A stretch of 64,000 nt of DNA from Amoebophrya sp. A120 (Eukaryota > Sar > Dinophyceae > Syndiniales > Amoebophryaceae): positions 2,830,658-2,894,657 of the forward strand of contig CAJINV010000006.1 in NCBI GenBank assembly GCA_905178155.1. The letters are read 5' to 3'. The notes below the pieces were generated by a model. The model was not told the DNA's origin and did no database searches. It saw only the letters and a program-made list of their open reading frames with translations. Within the stretch, counting starts at the first letter, position 1. Every line of letters begins with the position of its first letter. This document shows positions 12,001 to 27,000 of this stretch, piece after piece. A program made the position numbers and the translations under genes.

Positions 12001-15000
12001 AAAACGGGTACCAAATGCAAATATGTCTGGGTCTGGAAGGTTGCTGAGGTTTGTGATGCTGTGTCTGCTTGACACAGAAGGTGTGCCATGCAAGGCCATG
12101 CAAGGTTTTGAGACGGTTTCCCAATGCCTAATCCGCATGACAAAAACCTTCTGTCGGCGACAGGAAAAGGAGGTCCTTTTGCTGTCCAAGCATGACATAT
12201 TTTTGTGTGATCTAAGTATGTATCACAAGTTCGCATCCTTTGCCTTTCAGACGCAGACACTTTTGCACTCGATAACGGGGATCGCAGAACGATCTAACCG
12301 CGGACTCAGTCACCGCGCTCGGCCGGTCGGATCTGGCCGGGGTAATGGAGGATAAGAAGAAAGTGGACATTGTGCCGTTGCAGGACGTGGATCCAGATGC
12401 GGTCGCGGCAAGGTAGTAAATCAGTACATATTTACTTTCTTCACCGATCAATATCAGGTTTTTCTTTTTTCTTGGCAGTGCTGGTCCATGCATGACAAGC
12501 GGCGCAGCCGCAGGTGTAGTAAGTAGCTAGTTCCTTCCCTAACTGTGCAATACAAAATTTTAGGTGGCATTTCCGTCGCTTCTGCTTCCACTTTGTGACC
12601 AAGGTGAAGATATCCACTGCAAACATGTCTGGGTCTAGAAGGGTTGGCATTTTGCATGACGCGTGAGGTTTGTGATGCTGGTGCTAGCATCACAGATTTT
12701 TTGACAGCTTCGTTTTTGCTAATTACGCATGAGAAATGCCCTCGCCGCATGCCAAGAACAGGACTCCTCTTGCTGCTCATGCAACACAGATGTTTTTAGA
12801 ATCCGCAGACAGCACTACAAGTTCCACTGTTCCAGACCCAGACATATTTGCAGTTCATAGCAGAGGGAATTCGCCGGTCTGGACAATCTAGCGGAGGTTT
12901 CGAATGATGAGCTTTATCCTGTGCAAAAGCATCTTCGCATGCAAACTTTGCATCAAAGACTGCTTGACAAATTCTGCTTTGGAATTTCTTGTCCAGCATG
13001 ACAACTTTCTAGGAAAATGAATTTGTCATGCGTGTAGTAAGGCACGCGCACCACGCAGGATGCTTTTGCCGTGCATAAAATGCTATCGCAACTGATGTTC
13101 ATGGGCGATGATGGCGGGCGCGGGGAGGATGTTGGGCCACAATACAACGAAGTAGCCAATCACTCCCACTGGACCTACAGAAGGAACTTCAACAGGTATG
13201 ATGTCATTGGAGAAAGGACGTTCTACTTGCAGAAGTATTTATTTGCGCATGGCAAAATCTTTTCTGTCGCTGTGAGCAGCATGAGAAACTCATAAATTAC
13301 CAAATACAACCAGGTTCCTCCTCCTCGTCATTATCGCTTCCCTGGTCATTGTCGGTCTAGAAGCGGACTTTGTCGTCCGAAACCCCGATAAGAAGACCAT
13401 CGAGCACCTGTACATGTATTTTCTGATGGAGCTCGTGTGTTTTTTCATCTTCTGCTATGACAAAGCACAACTCCCGCCCCACTCATTTGTCTTGCATTTG
13501 TAGCAACAGGAGAAACCATCTCAAAACTGCAGCGCTTGCATGACAAATCTGCTCCTGCTTCCAGAACTTGCCATGCACACGTGGCCAAAAGGCTCAGACA
13601 GGATTTGGCACTTTTGCATGACAAATGGGGCTGATGAGGGGTTGTGTACTCTCATATCTGCTTCGAAGCGATTTCCCGGTTTTCCATCCTCGGCCTGTGC
13701 TACTTTGCGGACTTTAAGTGGGCGACGGTTGCGCTGATGCTGAATGCCTTAGACGTGTACCATTTCATATTTATTGGGTACTTTGGGGGGTTTATCAAAT
13801 GTAAAAATGTCTGGGTCTGGAAGAGTCATGCTGTTTTTGCATGACACAGAAGGTCTGGCATTAGAGGTCTAGCATCACAGGTTTCGAAAAGCTTCCGCAA
13901 TGCCGAATCCGCATGACAAATCCCCTATTTTGCTGACCGAAAGTGGGCAGCTTTTGCTACGTATGCATGAGAGACTTTTCTGTGTTCTGAAATACGCATT
14001 ACAAGTTGCATGACAGGTTCGTTTTAAAGCACTTCGTCTGTCAGCATTTGCACTTCGTCTGACAAAAGCACTTCGTTGTGTAAAGCACTTCGTCGAGGAC
14101 GTAAAATCCAAGCTCTTCGTCAAAAGAAAAACAAAAAACTCATGTAACTTATAGGGGCAGATACTTCAACAGTTTAGCAGTGTGCGGGGGGGTGACTCAT
14201 GAGGTCCCCCCCCACCCGCTGTGCCCATATCAAAAAACACACAGGGAAACTCGTTTTTTCTTTTCTTTCGTACAGCAAGGGGATAGCATGGGTCGTAAGT
14301 CGTTTAAGGGGGAAAAAGATGCCTAAGGACTGCAGTAGAAAGAGGTAATTTTGAGATAGAGATTACAAAGTAGACGATATAGAAACATTAGTAAAACTGT
14401 AGTGAAGAGTAAAGTGGTGGTTTCGATTTTTTCTTTTTTCTCGCTTGTATACATATGTAGACACTAAGTAATGAAGTAAGAAAGAAAAAAGAACAGATAT
14501 GGGCGCAGAAGTGGATCAGGAGGACCAGGGAGGGCAGGTGAAGGTGGGACTACGAGCAAGAATTTGGAACGAGAGCTTGCAGAACGACGCCGAGCTAGAG
14601 GATGCGCTGTGCCGACACCTGGAAGAAAAACGAGACATCGGGGACCTGCTCTGTGTGTGCAAGTGGTGCTACCGGGTAAACATGGCGAGGGAGGTCACGC
14701 ACAAGCACGCAAAAACGAAGCACAACAGCCACCAGCTAACCTGCCCGGAAAGAGATCGAGATGGAGACGCAGGCACGACTTCGGATAAAAAGGTACTGGC
14801 AGAAAATGTTTTTAGAGTGGTAAGTGTAGCAAGCACAACAGAGCCACTAACTACAACGAAAAACACGAAGTCAAAAATTATGGAGACTGACATTTTTTGT
14901 GACGAAGTGAAGCCGCGCATGGTGGACATAGACTGGCTGAACAAGCCAAAAAGAGACCAAATGATTGCCCCACACGGGAACAAGGGAGTGTTCGCGTGTG

Positions 15001-18000
15001 GGCTCTGCCAGGTCTGTAATGCTGACTCCTGCGATTTTATTGACAGGCATACGCACACCTGTGTGCGTGAGTCGGCAAATTCCCGTGCAGCCTTAGCAGA
15101 GGGAAGAGCCCGCACACAATGCAGGCGCTGCAGCGCCCATGTTGCCTGTATGCGATCCCATATTTTGGCGCATGAGGCCCTAGATAGGTATAGCTATCTT
15201 AGCTCGAGTAAGCACTACGAGCTAGGAACGCTAGCATGGGACCAAAAAGTAGCGCTTACAAATTGCATTCTTGATGAGCCACTATGGGGGCAGGCGGTAT
15301 CCTCGTCGATGAATGTTCAGTCACTAAGAACAAAAAACGTCGACAGCTACATCTTGAAATATGTGGAAGACATTGAGCCGCATTTTCTGGGGCTGGATGA
15401 AACCAACCTTGACTCGATAGATAAGTCATGGCTGATTCACCAGCTTATTGCCCTGGGGTATCACATTATCTTCTGCCCACGGAAGCACGAGGGGGGTGAT
15501 GCAAAAAAGAAGAGAAAAAGCGGGTCATCCATTTTGGCAGTTAGATCTAGTGTAAGGCTAGTGAAAATACTAGAAGTGGACGACGTCGATGGGTGCGAGA
15601 TTATTCATGTCTTGGTGGAAATGAACAGCGTTGTATTTGAAGTCAAAAAGCTTTACGCCAAGCATGCAAAACTAGACGCAACACACCTAGGGATAGGAGC
15701 GGGGATTATTATTGGGGACCTGAATGCAAGGCACTTGAACTGGGACTACAAAAACAACCCAAACGGAACAACGCTGACAAAATGGCTAGAAGGGGAAGAG
15801 GGTAGGGGCTTCTGTTGCGCTAATGTGAAAGGGCAGGCAACGAGGGTACATGGTGAATGCGCAACAGCGCCAGACGTGATGGTTTTCGGCAAGGAGACTT
15901 TTGAAAAACCAAGGTTCGTAACGTACTTGCCATACAACTTTGACGCAATGGAAACGGAGACTAGCGATGGAAAACAAGCAACCCAAATCCTTGAAGGGGG
16001 AAAAGGAATAGCAGAAGAGAATGATGCGTGCTCAGAAGAACACCTGCGGAAGAAGAGAAAGACAAACATTGGAGCCGTTGACGCAGATACTAGTCAAGAG
16101 CAGAATAGTATTAGCCCAGACGAGGCTGAACTAGAATGGGAAGGGGTTTTTGAGGTAAACAAGGAAAGAGCAGATGAACGTGCGTGCTACGTGCGAATCT
16201 CCAGTGAAGATGTAGCGGGGGTTGTTAAGAGCGGCGGTCTAATAGTTGACGGCGTCGCAGAAGGGGAGAGCCTATGGAGCTGGGGCCTGGAGAATTGCAA
16301 GTTTTCAGAACAGCTTTCTGATCACTGCATGGTGGAGCTCCGCCTGAGCATCAAAGGAGCGGTGGTTGCCTTGCCAGAAGTGGCAAGCATTTTTGTGCCG
16401 GAAGTAGACGAAGAAAGACACGCAATGCCAGCGGAGCTGGAGCAAGAAGTAGGTGGGGAATATGGGGATGATGATCGGGATGAGCCGGGGGGGGGAGGGA
16501 GCGACTGCAACTACACCAGCAAGCTTTTGAAGTTCAAGTTTGAAAACGGAATACCAGTGAAGGAACAAACATGGGTAACGGCGTACAATCGGGATCTTCG
16601 TGATAGACTTGCAGACCACCCCCTGATGCGGAAGAACTGGCAGAAGCGGAAAGTAGGGCTGATTCAAAACGATCTGAAGCTGGTAAAGGAAGTAATGCTA
16701 GAGGTAGCAAAAGAGCATCTTCCCTGCTCGCGGGGAAGGAAGGCTACAGATGCTACTAGTGATGTAAAGGGAACACAAAAGCGGGCACGAAAGAAACCAA
16801 AAAAGGACGAGATAGGGCGGGGAAGGGATTCAGATGCAGAATTGGACCACCTACCACCAAAGGAAAGGTGGGAACACATCAACCAGAAAATAAGAAGAAA
16901 GAAAATTTGGACCACCGGGGGTTTTCCCTCGAAGCTGGTCAAGCATGACAAAGCGGCCATCTACTTCAAGAGGGCAACTGGAGAAGATATCACGGAAAAA
17001 GGAAACCAGAGCGCTTTGCTGTGTCCACCGCTTACCCTGAAGGAGATAGAAAGACGAACGAACGAGGCAGCTATGAAAGAGATAAAGAAGCGGAAAATAA
17101 CAGTAGAGCCACTTCCGGGCGAAGCAGTTGACGACCACGACGAAATAGTGAACTACTTCGCGGCCCAATACAAAGGGAGACCGCAACAGGTCTACAGCAA
17201 GAACGGCTTTGAAGTGCCAGATGAGAGCGAGTGGAAAAAGAAAACCTTCAAAGATACGCGATTGAAGTCGCGCCAGAAAGCGAAGGAGGGGCAATTTTGG
17301 GAGTTGACCAGGACAGAGTTTGCGGCGGCTATCAGGAAGCTGGAATGTAACAAGAGTCCGGGGTGTGATGGGGTTACGCATGAGCTGGTCAAGGCTTTGG
17401 ATGGGGTAGGATGGGAGTGCTTATTTAGGTGCTACTACGTGTTAGTCAAGCACAACGCATTTCCGGAAATAGGGCGGGAGATTATCCTAGCACCTGTAGG
17501 CAAGACAGAAGAGCAGGCTTTCTCAGAAAGTTTGTTTCGACCTGTAAGCTTGTTATCAGTATATGCTAAGGTGTGGGAACCGTAGCCATTTTGGCTCAAG
17601 ATCCCCTACCGGTGAGTACCCCGCCGTAGGGGTAGGCCTTCAATGTTGGTACACACCCTCAGTGCCCTTTGGAAATAGTTGATTTAGATTTTTTGTGTAA
17701 GATAAAACGAAACTACCGATCATAAAGATGTTCCACAAATAAGATAGAAAAGTCGAAAGGTTCTGACACTGAAAGCCCGAAAACAATTGCGAAGATCGAA
17801 CTGTGCTCCCTTTTTTACACTCTTTTACGTACGCCCTTTTTTTTTGACCGCTCAATAGATTTACCTCTCTCTGACGCAATATACAATTCCGAAACGCCGT
17901 TTAGGTTTTTGACTTGATTCGCACAACATCAACACACGTTGCACATTTCGGAACTCTTTAGTTGACCTCACACGCATTACAAATTCGAAGTACTCCACAT

Positions 18001-21000
18001 AGACACCATGGCAAAAGGAGACCCAAAAAACCATGCGCCTCGCGGCAGCTCGCCAGCCGGATCCGCCAAAGGGAAGCAGACCAGTGACAAGGGCAAAGGG
18101 AAGAAGAAGGGGAAAGGCAAGGCCACCACCACTTCTTCCACCTCGACAAAAGACTACGACCGCCTGAAACTGGACGTGGCGCAGCTGAAAGCAAATCACA
18201 TTTTGATGGTGAAGGGTTTGGAAGGCATCGAGACCTTCTCGGATTGGAAAGAGCGCAAGCTCGAGGAGGAGCAGGGCCTCGAAATTCCGAACATCACGAA
18301 AGCGAAAACGCAGAACTCGCCCGGCCCGCTACGCGTCAAAGCTGCCGCCAGCAGTTCCAGCTCTAGCAACATGAAAAAACCCGCCGTCACTATTGAAGAC
18401 CCAATCACGCACATGGAGGCGGGGGCACGCTACGCGCTTTGGAAGGACGGCATTTTGAAAAAATGCGCTTCGGCCGCCGGAAATGCATGGGTTCACACGG
18501 GCGAACCTCTCCGATACCTGGAAGAACAGGACGACGGCAAGATGAAGCTGGTCGAGCACAAGACGATGGTGTATGGAGACAGCGACAAGGAGGAAAGCTA
18601 CCGCCTCGCCCAGGAGATGAAGGCTTGTTTTTCCGCAATCAAGCCAGACCACGTGCGGACGATCGCCGTCCACAAGAGCGGGTGGGTGGAGATCCTGTGC
18701 AAAGGCAATACCAAGGTCTTCGACCTGAACTGCTTAGTGCAATCGAGTTCCGACAACGTAACCAAGATGTACCTGCAGGACCTGCAGGTGAAGGAGTACA
18801 TCGTGCGCAGCGCGAAGGACTTCGAAAGGTACATGCGAAAATTGCAGAACCGCGCGGACAAGGACCTGCAAAAAGCCAGCGAAGCGGAAACGCAGGGCGG
18901 GCAGGAGAAAGAACAACAGAACGAGAACAAAGCGGGCGATGAGGAAATGGACGATGATGATGAACAGAGCCCCTCGGGTTCCCCGGCGGGCGACGAGGAA
19001 ATGTTGGAGGAGATGGAAGATGGGCAGGTGCGCGTGAAACGGCGCAAGAAGAGCAAGGACAAGTCGAAAAAGGACAAGAACAACAAGGGGCTGGTCAAGA
19101 AGGATACCGACGCCAAGGACGGAAAAAAGGCGGCTCGCATCGAGAAGCGGGTCGTGCTTGGTGGCGCGGCGGTAGCGAAAGGCATCACGGGACGCTCCCC
19201 AGGGGGCATCTCTGGTGCTGGCGGGCAGTAAACCTTCATCTTCATCACAGAAACTAGAAAGTAATAAACCAGGGCGAGTACGTGGACGACCTTTCCTTCT
19301 TGCAACCATGATTTGAACCGAAAACAAGCAGTAACTTTTTCCAACGACCGGAGAACAACGACGAGCAATCTTTACAACCAATTAAGAAAACACTCTTTCC
19401 CCGAAGGCGCGCGGGCGAAAGACAAAAAGCGGGGCGCCGTGTGTGCTCTGCTTTGCATGCAGTTGTGCATTTGGCACATTAAGATTTGTGTACGACAAAC
19501 TTGAAGAAGCAGTTTATAGCAGTCATCGAAGATATCTCCACTACCGGAAATCCGGTAGTTTCTCCCGTTTGCGGGAAACCAAAAAAGGAAGACTAAGGGC
19601 TAACAGGGGTATCATTGCGGCACACGTGATGCCCTCGCAGTAAAGCAGTTTTTTCCGACTTGTGTGTCGCTGGGGACGGATCGCCAAACCGAACCCGGAA
19701 TTGCAGGCAGAAGCATTTGTTATCAGCACTAATTTTTCACTCACGCAGCTGAGGAGTCAACCTCAAGAAAAAATCTGATTGAAGATTGGCGTTTTTTGCA
19801 CAGAAGATTTGAAGAAGCAGTACGTATTTGGGAGGAGCTCACCTCCAGAAAAAAGCCCGGGAGTTTTTGTGTGTTCGCAGACCAGCATCGGGAATTTTAC
19901 CGGACACAAACAGCTGCCAAGACCAGAGCGGAATTATGGCTCAAGGAGGCAGTAGCGCCTCGCGCAGGAGCAGTAGCATGCAGAATAGTTTTAGGCCGTC
20001 GGGCACCTCTCCACACGCAGTTGCACCGCAGTCAGCTCCCACGCCGGGGGCGTTCCCTGGGGTAGGCAGCAGTGCAGGCCGACGCGGCGCAGCCGGATCG
20101 GCAAGCACCGGCTGGGGCGAGCCCGGCCGAGACTGGGGAAGCAATGCGGCAAAACGCACTTTGCGCTTTGGAACTTTCAACGTCCTAACGCTAGGACGCC
20201 GAGAAGAACAGCGGGATAGATGGCCCGTAGAACTGCTGACGTTGATAGAAGATGCAAAGCGACAGGGACTAGACATCCTGCTTTTACAAGAAACAAGAAT
20301 TCGGGCATGGCTTACGGGGGAGCAGTGGCCAGGCGGTTACAGGGCGTACGGGGGCGGCGCGTCCCCAAACGCCGCCGGCGCTGCGATAGGGGGCACCGTT
20401 ATTCTAGTTCGGGCGGGAGTCCGGGTGGCAGACGTAAGCGTGGAGCAGCAGGAAAGAATGATGCGGGTCAGCATCAAGTGCCAGTACGGAAAAATGCTGC
20501 ATATCCTCAGCGTCTACGCCCCGACAAACACCGCCGACCCAGAGAAGAAACAGAAATATTACGAAATGCTAGACAGGGAGCTGGGGGCCTTCAGCAAGCA
20601 CGACATAGTAGTACTCGGGGGGGACCACAATTGTGAACTTGGTAATCCGGAAATAGAACTGATCAATGCGGGACTCCCATACGCCGTAGGGAAATGCGGC
20701 CTGACTAGCGACTTTGTGGTCGAGTCAGACAACAAGCAGCGGCTGCACGAGCTAGCAGCAGCGCGGCAGCTTGTTGACCTCTCCAGCTTGCACAAAAAAC
20801 CGTGGCGGGAGCGGTTCACTTTCACCGGAAAGTGGACAAGCGAAGAAAGACGACAAAGGGAATACGACCGGTTCCTCGTATCCCACCGAGATCGCGGCCT
20901 CTTTCAAAAACTAAAAGTGATCAAGGGCACACTCACACACAGCGACCACCGCATGGTGGTGATGGAGATGAAACTTGGAGCAATAAAAAAGCCTTCCTCT

Positions 21001-24000
21001 AGAAAAATTCCCCCGCAAATAATTCGAAGCAAGGAAAAGGCAGAACAGGCCAGCAAGCGGCTGGCGGTCAAGTACACGCCCGAGGTGCTTGAACAAATCG
21101 AAAACGGTCCAACAAGTGCAGGGGCTTGGTGGACGGAGTTCGAGAAAGATCTGGGGGCGACTCTGGAGAAACTTCGCAAGCTCGCGCCTGCGAGTGGGCC
21201 GCAAAAGCCATGGATATCGGAAGATACTTGGAACAAAATAGAGGAACGAAGGAAGGCCAAGGCTAGCGGCGCCGGCAAAGTTACCAAGCTGACAAGGGAG
21301 ATCAACAAACTAGTAAAAGCCGACAAAGCCGCATGGGTACAGAACAAAATAGAAACGCTGAAACAGGCCGACGCGTGCGGAAATACAAAAGTAGTTTTCG
21401 ACACAGTGCGGCAACTGGCGGGTAGAGGCCGGAAGCGGCCGCAGGAGTTGCCAGGCCCGGCCAAGGTCTGGACAGACTTCTGGGGCGACATTTTCGGCAA
21501 GCCGCGACCACAGCCGCCGGACGAAGTCCGGCAAACAAAAACCTGGAAGCGGTGCGAGAGAGAGATAGAGAGAAACGAGCCCGGGCCAACGTGGTGCGAA
21601 GGGCTGGACGCGGTCCCGTCGCGGGATGAAGTGGCCGCAGCGCTCAAAGAGCTGAAAGCGGGCAGGGCCTTCGCCGGCCCGATCCCGGCGGAATTCGCAA
21701 AAGAATGCGACACAGTCAAGTCGGTGCTGGCGGCCTTGGTGCGTCGGATCTTCGCGGGGGAAAAAATCCCGGAAGAGTGGGGCGAGGCGGTGGTCGCCAT
21801 GCTCCACAAGGACGGCGTGCAGGCCAACCCAGCAAACTGGCGCCCGATCGCGCTGATCACACTCGGCGAAAAATTGCTCGGTCTCGTGATTCTTCGCAGG
21901 ATCGAAGCAGACGCAGGCAAAAAGCTGGACCCGCGACAAAAAGGGTGCCGGCGCGGGCTGTCGTGCAGACATGCAGTTTTCGAACTGCTGCGCGACGTGG
22001 AGCGGTCTAACAAAGAAGGGAGGCGGGCGCTTTACGCGTTCATAGACTTCCAGAAAGCCTTCGACTCGCTGTCGTGGGATGTAATGTTTACCGTGCTCCG
22101 CCTGCAGGGCGTCCCAGAAAACATCTGCAGAATAATCTACAACATGTACGAACAAAACGCAAAAGTAACTATACGACTAGGCGAAGGCAAACACGCCCCG
22201 ACTTTCCGACAGCGGTCGGGAATTCGACAGGGGTCAGCCCTCTCCCCACTCCTCTTCGCCATATGCGTGGACTGGGCTCTCGCACAGTTCATTGCAACAA
22301 TGGTGGAAGAGCAGAAGTGGACACGGGAGCAGGCAGAGGCCCAGGCGTTGGCGTGGCTCGGCTACGTCGACGACCTGGTCGTGAAGGACAGCAACGCCAA
22401 AGACCTGGAGTTCGCACTCCAGGAGCTGTCTAGCGCGTGTCGCTTTATCGGGTTGGAGTTGAACACCAAAAAGACGAAGGTCCTGGCGGTGAACCCAGAA
22501 GTGGAGGAAAGAAAAAACCCGAGCGCAAAAATGGAGCGATGCCAGCACGACGGAGACTGGGGGTGGATGATAGAATGGAGCGGCAAGGACTGGAACAACC
22601 AGTGGAAAGAAGAAGCAGGGCGACTAAAGATGGCAGGCCTGGGGGACCTGGCTCCCACCCACCTGGTGGTGTGGGACACGCCGTCAAGAGGGGTAACAGC
22701 AGTAACACTGAAACAGAGCGGCTGGGCACTAACAAACGAGGGAGAAAGCATCAGGTTGATGCGGCTAGGGCAGATTCGGCATGTCATTGCCGATAAAAAC
22801 GCGCACGAATGCCCGAAGTGCGGAGACATCCTCCCGGATGCCACCGCACTTCACTTCCACACAGCCACCGGCTTTTGCAGACCTAACAAAACGATGCAAG
22901 AACTGCGCACGCTGCGGATCGGGCGGCAAGTAGAACAGAAGAACAAACAAGCACAAAAGCCCACAGCAGTGCAGGAGGGGAAACCGGTGCGCCACCTGGG
23001 CAAAGCCATCGAACAGGTGGCAAGCTTCAAGTACCTCGGTACGGAGATAGCCCTTGACGGAAGTACAGACGCAGAAACAACAAGACGCTGCGCGATAGCT
23101 CTGGGGGTAGTGCAGCAGCTCTCGCCGATATGGCGGGACAAAACAATCCCTCTTTACCTGAAGTCCGACCTGTTTCGATCCCTGTCTCTATCAGTCGCCA
23201 TGTATAACTCGGAATGCTGGGCGATATCTAGTGCGGCAGCGACGCAGCTGCGGCGCTACCAAGATAGTGCGCTGCGGCATGTGCTAGGCGGGCACTACAA
23301 AAACCAGGAGAAGAACCGCCTGCAGCTGTGCACCGATCTCGGTGTGCAGCCCCTAGAAGTAGAAGTTGCGACCAGACGTCTAGGTTGGGTCGCCCACACG
23401 TGTAGAGGTGACGAGGCGGAGGGTTCCGTCTCGCGCATAGAGAAGGAACTTTTTTGCAAATCGATATGGGGTCGCCAGCTAGAAGACGACTTTTACATGT
23501 TCGGGCTCACAATGCAAACGTTAAAAGAAACGAAGCCAACAGCAGTAGCATTACGAGCGACACTAGCAAAACGGAAACCGGTCAAGCCGATAAAGAAGCA
23601 GAGAGGAGCAGTAGCGGGACGCCCAAAAACGGAAAAAAGAACAGCAATGGAGGAGGAAAGACAGCGGAGATTGGAACAACAACGACGTGAGACTGATGAA
23701 GCAAACAAAAAATTGCTATCGCAAATAAACGGGAAGGTGTGGGAGAAACAGTCCAGGTCTAAGTACAATTTTTCTGTCTTGGCAGACAGTGGCGAGCGCA
23801 TAAGTTTCCGGGTAACAAGCTTCTTCTTCTGTGAAAACGCCGGGATGGAAGAAGCAACAGTACTGGGCCACACTTTCCAACAGAACAACGCAACGAAAGC
23901 CTGGACTGCAGCCAATCCCATCGTGTGAGGAAATGAGGGGTCTCCCAGGACCAAGAGATAACAAAGCACTGCACATCCATGATAGAACCCAACGCGGAAC

Positions 24001-27000
24001 TAACACGAAAAGCCACGGATTTTAGCAGTAGTCAGTCAGTCAGTCAAGGTGTGGGAAGCTATACAAGATAGAAGATTGTGCTTATGGTTAGAGGGCTACC
24101 AATGGAATGGAAAGAGCAGAATTGAAAATAGCAGCCCCAAGCTCCCGCTGTACTCCCTAGCATACAGAAAAAACTTTTGCAAAGAGTTTGGGGCTATTTC
24201 AATTCTCGAGTATCTGTTTTCAGAAGAAGGACTGAAAACAAAAGGCATGAGAAAATTTCTGCTGCTAAATGATAACGAAGCAGGTTTTGATGTGGTTTCA
24301 CATGAGAAATTGCTGGAGACAATGCATGAGTTAGAAGTGCCGGAGGACATAGCGGCAGCCACAGTGCAGTGGCTGAGTTACCGAACAGTTAGAATAAAAA
24401 CAGGGAACAGGTACTGGTATCTATCTCCGGGGATGCCGCAAGGCAGCCCCTACTCAGGGGGCTGCTTTAATGTACACAACACGCCACTAATTCAAACTAT
24501 GGCGCAGCTGAATGAAGACGGCACACAGACGCAGTTTTCGGATGACAACAGCCAATGCGGAACCGGTGACATGGAAGCAGTGACAAAACTCAAAAAGGAT
24601 CTGGTGCGAACGGGCAGAAAGAAGTTCATATTTTTTGAAGAGACAAAGTCTGAAGCTGTTTTCTATGATGTTGGGGTGGATAAGAAGGTAGAAGTGAGCG
24701 AAGCAAGTAGGTCCTTGGGGTTTTTCTATGATGGCACATGGGATTTCTCCTCCCACTATGAAATCATGCGAAAGAAGATGATCCAGGAGAACACAAGCGT
24801 AGCACGATTGAAAAACTTAAGACTCACCGCAAAAATCGACACCTATGTCTCGATAGTATACAGCGCGATACTATCGAATAGCATCCCGTTTTTTCACTAT
24901 TTCAAAAAGCAGAACAAGCTGCAGATCAAGAAAGACACTGCGAAATTCCTGAAGGGGCATGCTATGCTACCCAAACAAACGCCAAACACGATTTTGCATC
25001 ATTGTGCAGGAATTCCGGACATTCACACGCTCTTCGTAGTAGAAAACTTGATGCTCTTCTACAAAGGCGCGCAGTTGAAGCTATGGCCACGACAAAAAGA
25101 GCCATGCGAAGAGGTCAAGGCTATGTTCAGGCAGACAGATAGCAGCGACCCAGCAAAATTCTTACTAGGCATGGACAAAAAGCATGCAACGTGGACAGAT
25201 ACCATTCGGCACATGGCAAAAACGGGCTTTCCTGATGTGCGTAGTCATTTTGGTCATGAGAGACTGTATATCGGCAAGATTTTTTGGCGGGGCGTAAATC
25301 TAGATGCGAAGTCCATGGACAGGGTTGGGACGGATATGGGCCTGGGGAAGCTGTCAGGTAAGCAGGGAAAAGAGCTGGACGAGGCACGGGGAAAGGTAGC
25401 ACGGGCGCACAACGCACTAGTGCGGGGGCTAATACGGAAGTCCCAGGGGAATCTTGTCACGGCAACGGATGGACTGGTGGACAAAGAAAGAAATTTAGGA
25501 GTGGGGGCGGGGGCAAGTTGGTGGTGGGAGCCGGTTGGTGATGATGGGACGGGGAAGCTTCGGGCAGAAGTGGGGGAGGACGAGTTACCAGATCCGATTT
25601 GGATCTCAGGAGCATATATACACTCACCGCTGAGTGATATTCCAACGGATTCTTTTGATGCAGAGTGCATAGGGCTAATGCAGCAGCTTGAAAAGATAGA
25701 ACGCCAAATCCTAACACACCCGCACTTGAGTAAAATGCTGAGGAACTTCTATTTTTTCTTAGATAGCAACTCCATAGTGCAGGCACTGGAGTGCTACAAC
25801 GACGGTAGTAATGAGATGATCCACAAAATTATGAAGCAGATGGAAAAACTAAAAGACGCATGCATTGGGGAGGGGCCGAACGAGGAGGAAGAGGTATGGT
25901 TTCACTTCCGTTGGACACCCGGACACGCGGGGCAGCTGGCGAACGATTGTGCGGACCTCCTAACGAATATCTACAAAGAAATGTGGAAAGACGGGCACCA
26001 GGACTTTTCGGACACAGCGGCGCGGCCGATCTACAAAAAAATGATCACTGCGCCGATCCTGCGGCGGCTTTTCCTGAAAAGGATCCTCGCGCAGAACATG
26101 GAAAATTGCCAATCCCCCTCGGAGTACTTGCGCGAGCGCGCGAAGTCTTTGGGGGGGTTCCGGCCGCCCGTGGGTGTCTTCCCGATACGCGAGGCGGAGT
26201 TGGTCTACTTCTGGGTGTGGTTGGGAATCGCCCCCCAGCCACACTTGGGGTGTGAGGAAATCGTTTACGAGGGAGGGAAAATGAAACAAAGGTGCAAAAT
26301 GTGCAACAGGCTGTGCGACTGCGCAGTTGATCACGCCCTGTTTGAGTGCAGGAATGTAGAGGCGCCGCGCGCGCGCCATTTTGGCTTTAAGTTTTGCGCG
26401 CCCACCTTGGGGAGGGAACTGCTTCAAAATCCCAGAAAGATCTTGAAGTTCATAATAGACGAAGCGACAAATTTGACACATGAATATTTCCGAGACAGAA
26501 TAGGTAGCTGCATCGAGCAAGTCGGGACGAAAATGGAAAAGGAAGTAAAAAAGCATGAAAAGCTACCAAATTCATATGTGAAGGCATGCAGCATGAGCAA
26601 GGCAAGAGTTTTTACAGATGAGATACCACTGAAATACTTACACTGACACTAGAGCAATCTCATGAATCACAAAAACAAAAACTCACAGGTTTAAATATAC
26701 GAAAAACATGTTTTTTTTCTTCTCCTTCATTAAGCAGTACATGTAAAAAGCAACGGAATATAACGAAAATCAAGCTGGCGCACGGAGCCGAGGAGAAAAC
26801 AGAACGCGGGAAAATAGAAGTTGCCAGGTACTAACTATGAGCTTTTTGATAAATAGAAATATGAAAAATACATAAATACTTAGGAAGAGTAGATGTTGAA
26901 GAACGTGCAGGAAGGAATTCACGCGCTCGACCACACTAAGCGGCTATCTTCTCTTAGAAAGTAGGGCGGCAGGCTCCATTTTTCTGACACTTTGTTCGCG

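Larger units (their letters stand above)
17580..24045 (+). mobile_element. LINE-2: two-ORF non-LTR retrotransposon inserted in LINE-1
   Basis: About 6.47 kb, bounded by the 12-bp target duplication aaggtgtgggaa. The 3' end is a short microsatellite of gtca units (24031-24045) rather than poly(A). The leader is 17580-18007, ORF1 is 18008-19231 and ORF2 is 19936-23928. It is inserted in the same orientation as LINE-1, between RT blocks of the LINE-1 polyprotein. Both ORFs are intact. Confidence 0.93.

Noticed and set aside
6073-12416. N-terminal region as a separate gene ending at the TAG at 12414-12416
   Set aside because: A GT-AG intron at 12413-12563 joins it in frame to the exon before S1 (AAR-WHFRRF).
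19828-19935. Earlier start of LINE-2 ORF2
   Set aside because: The frame is open from 19828 but begins with TTG. The first ATG is at 19936, and the endonuclease motifs start well after it.
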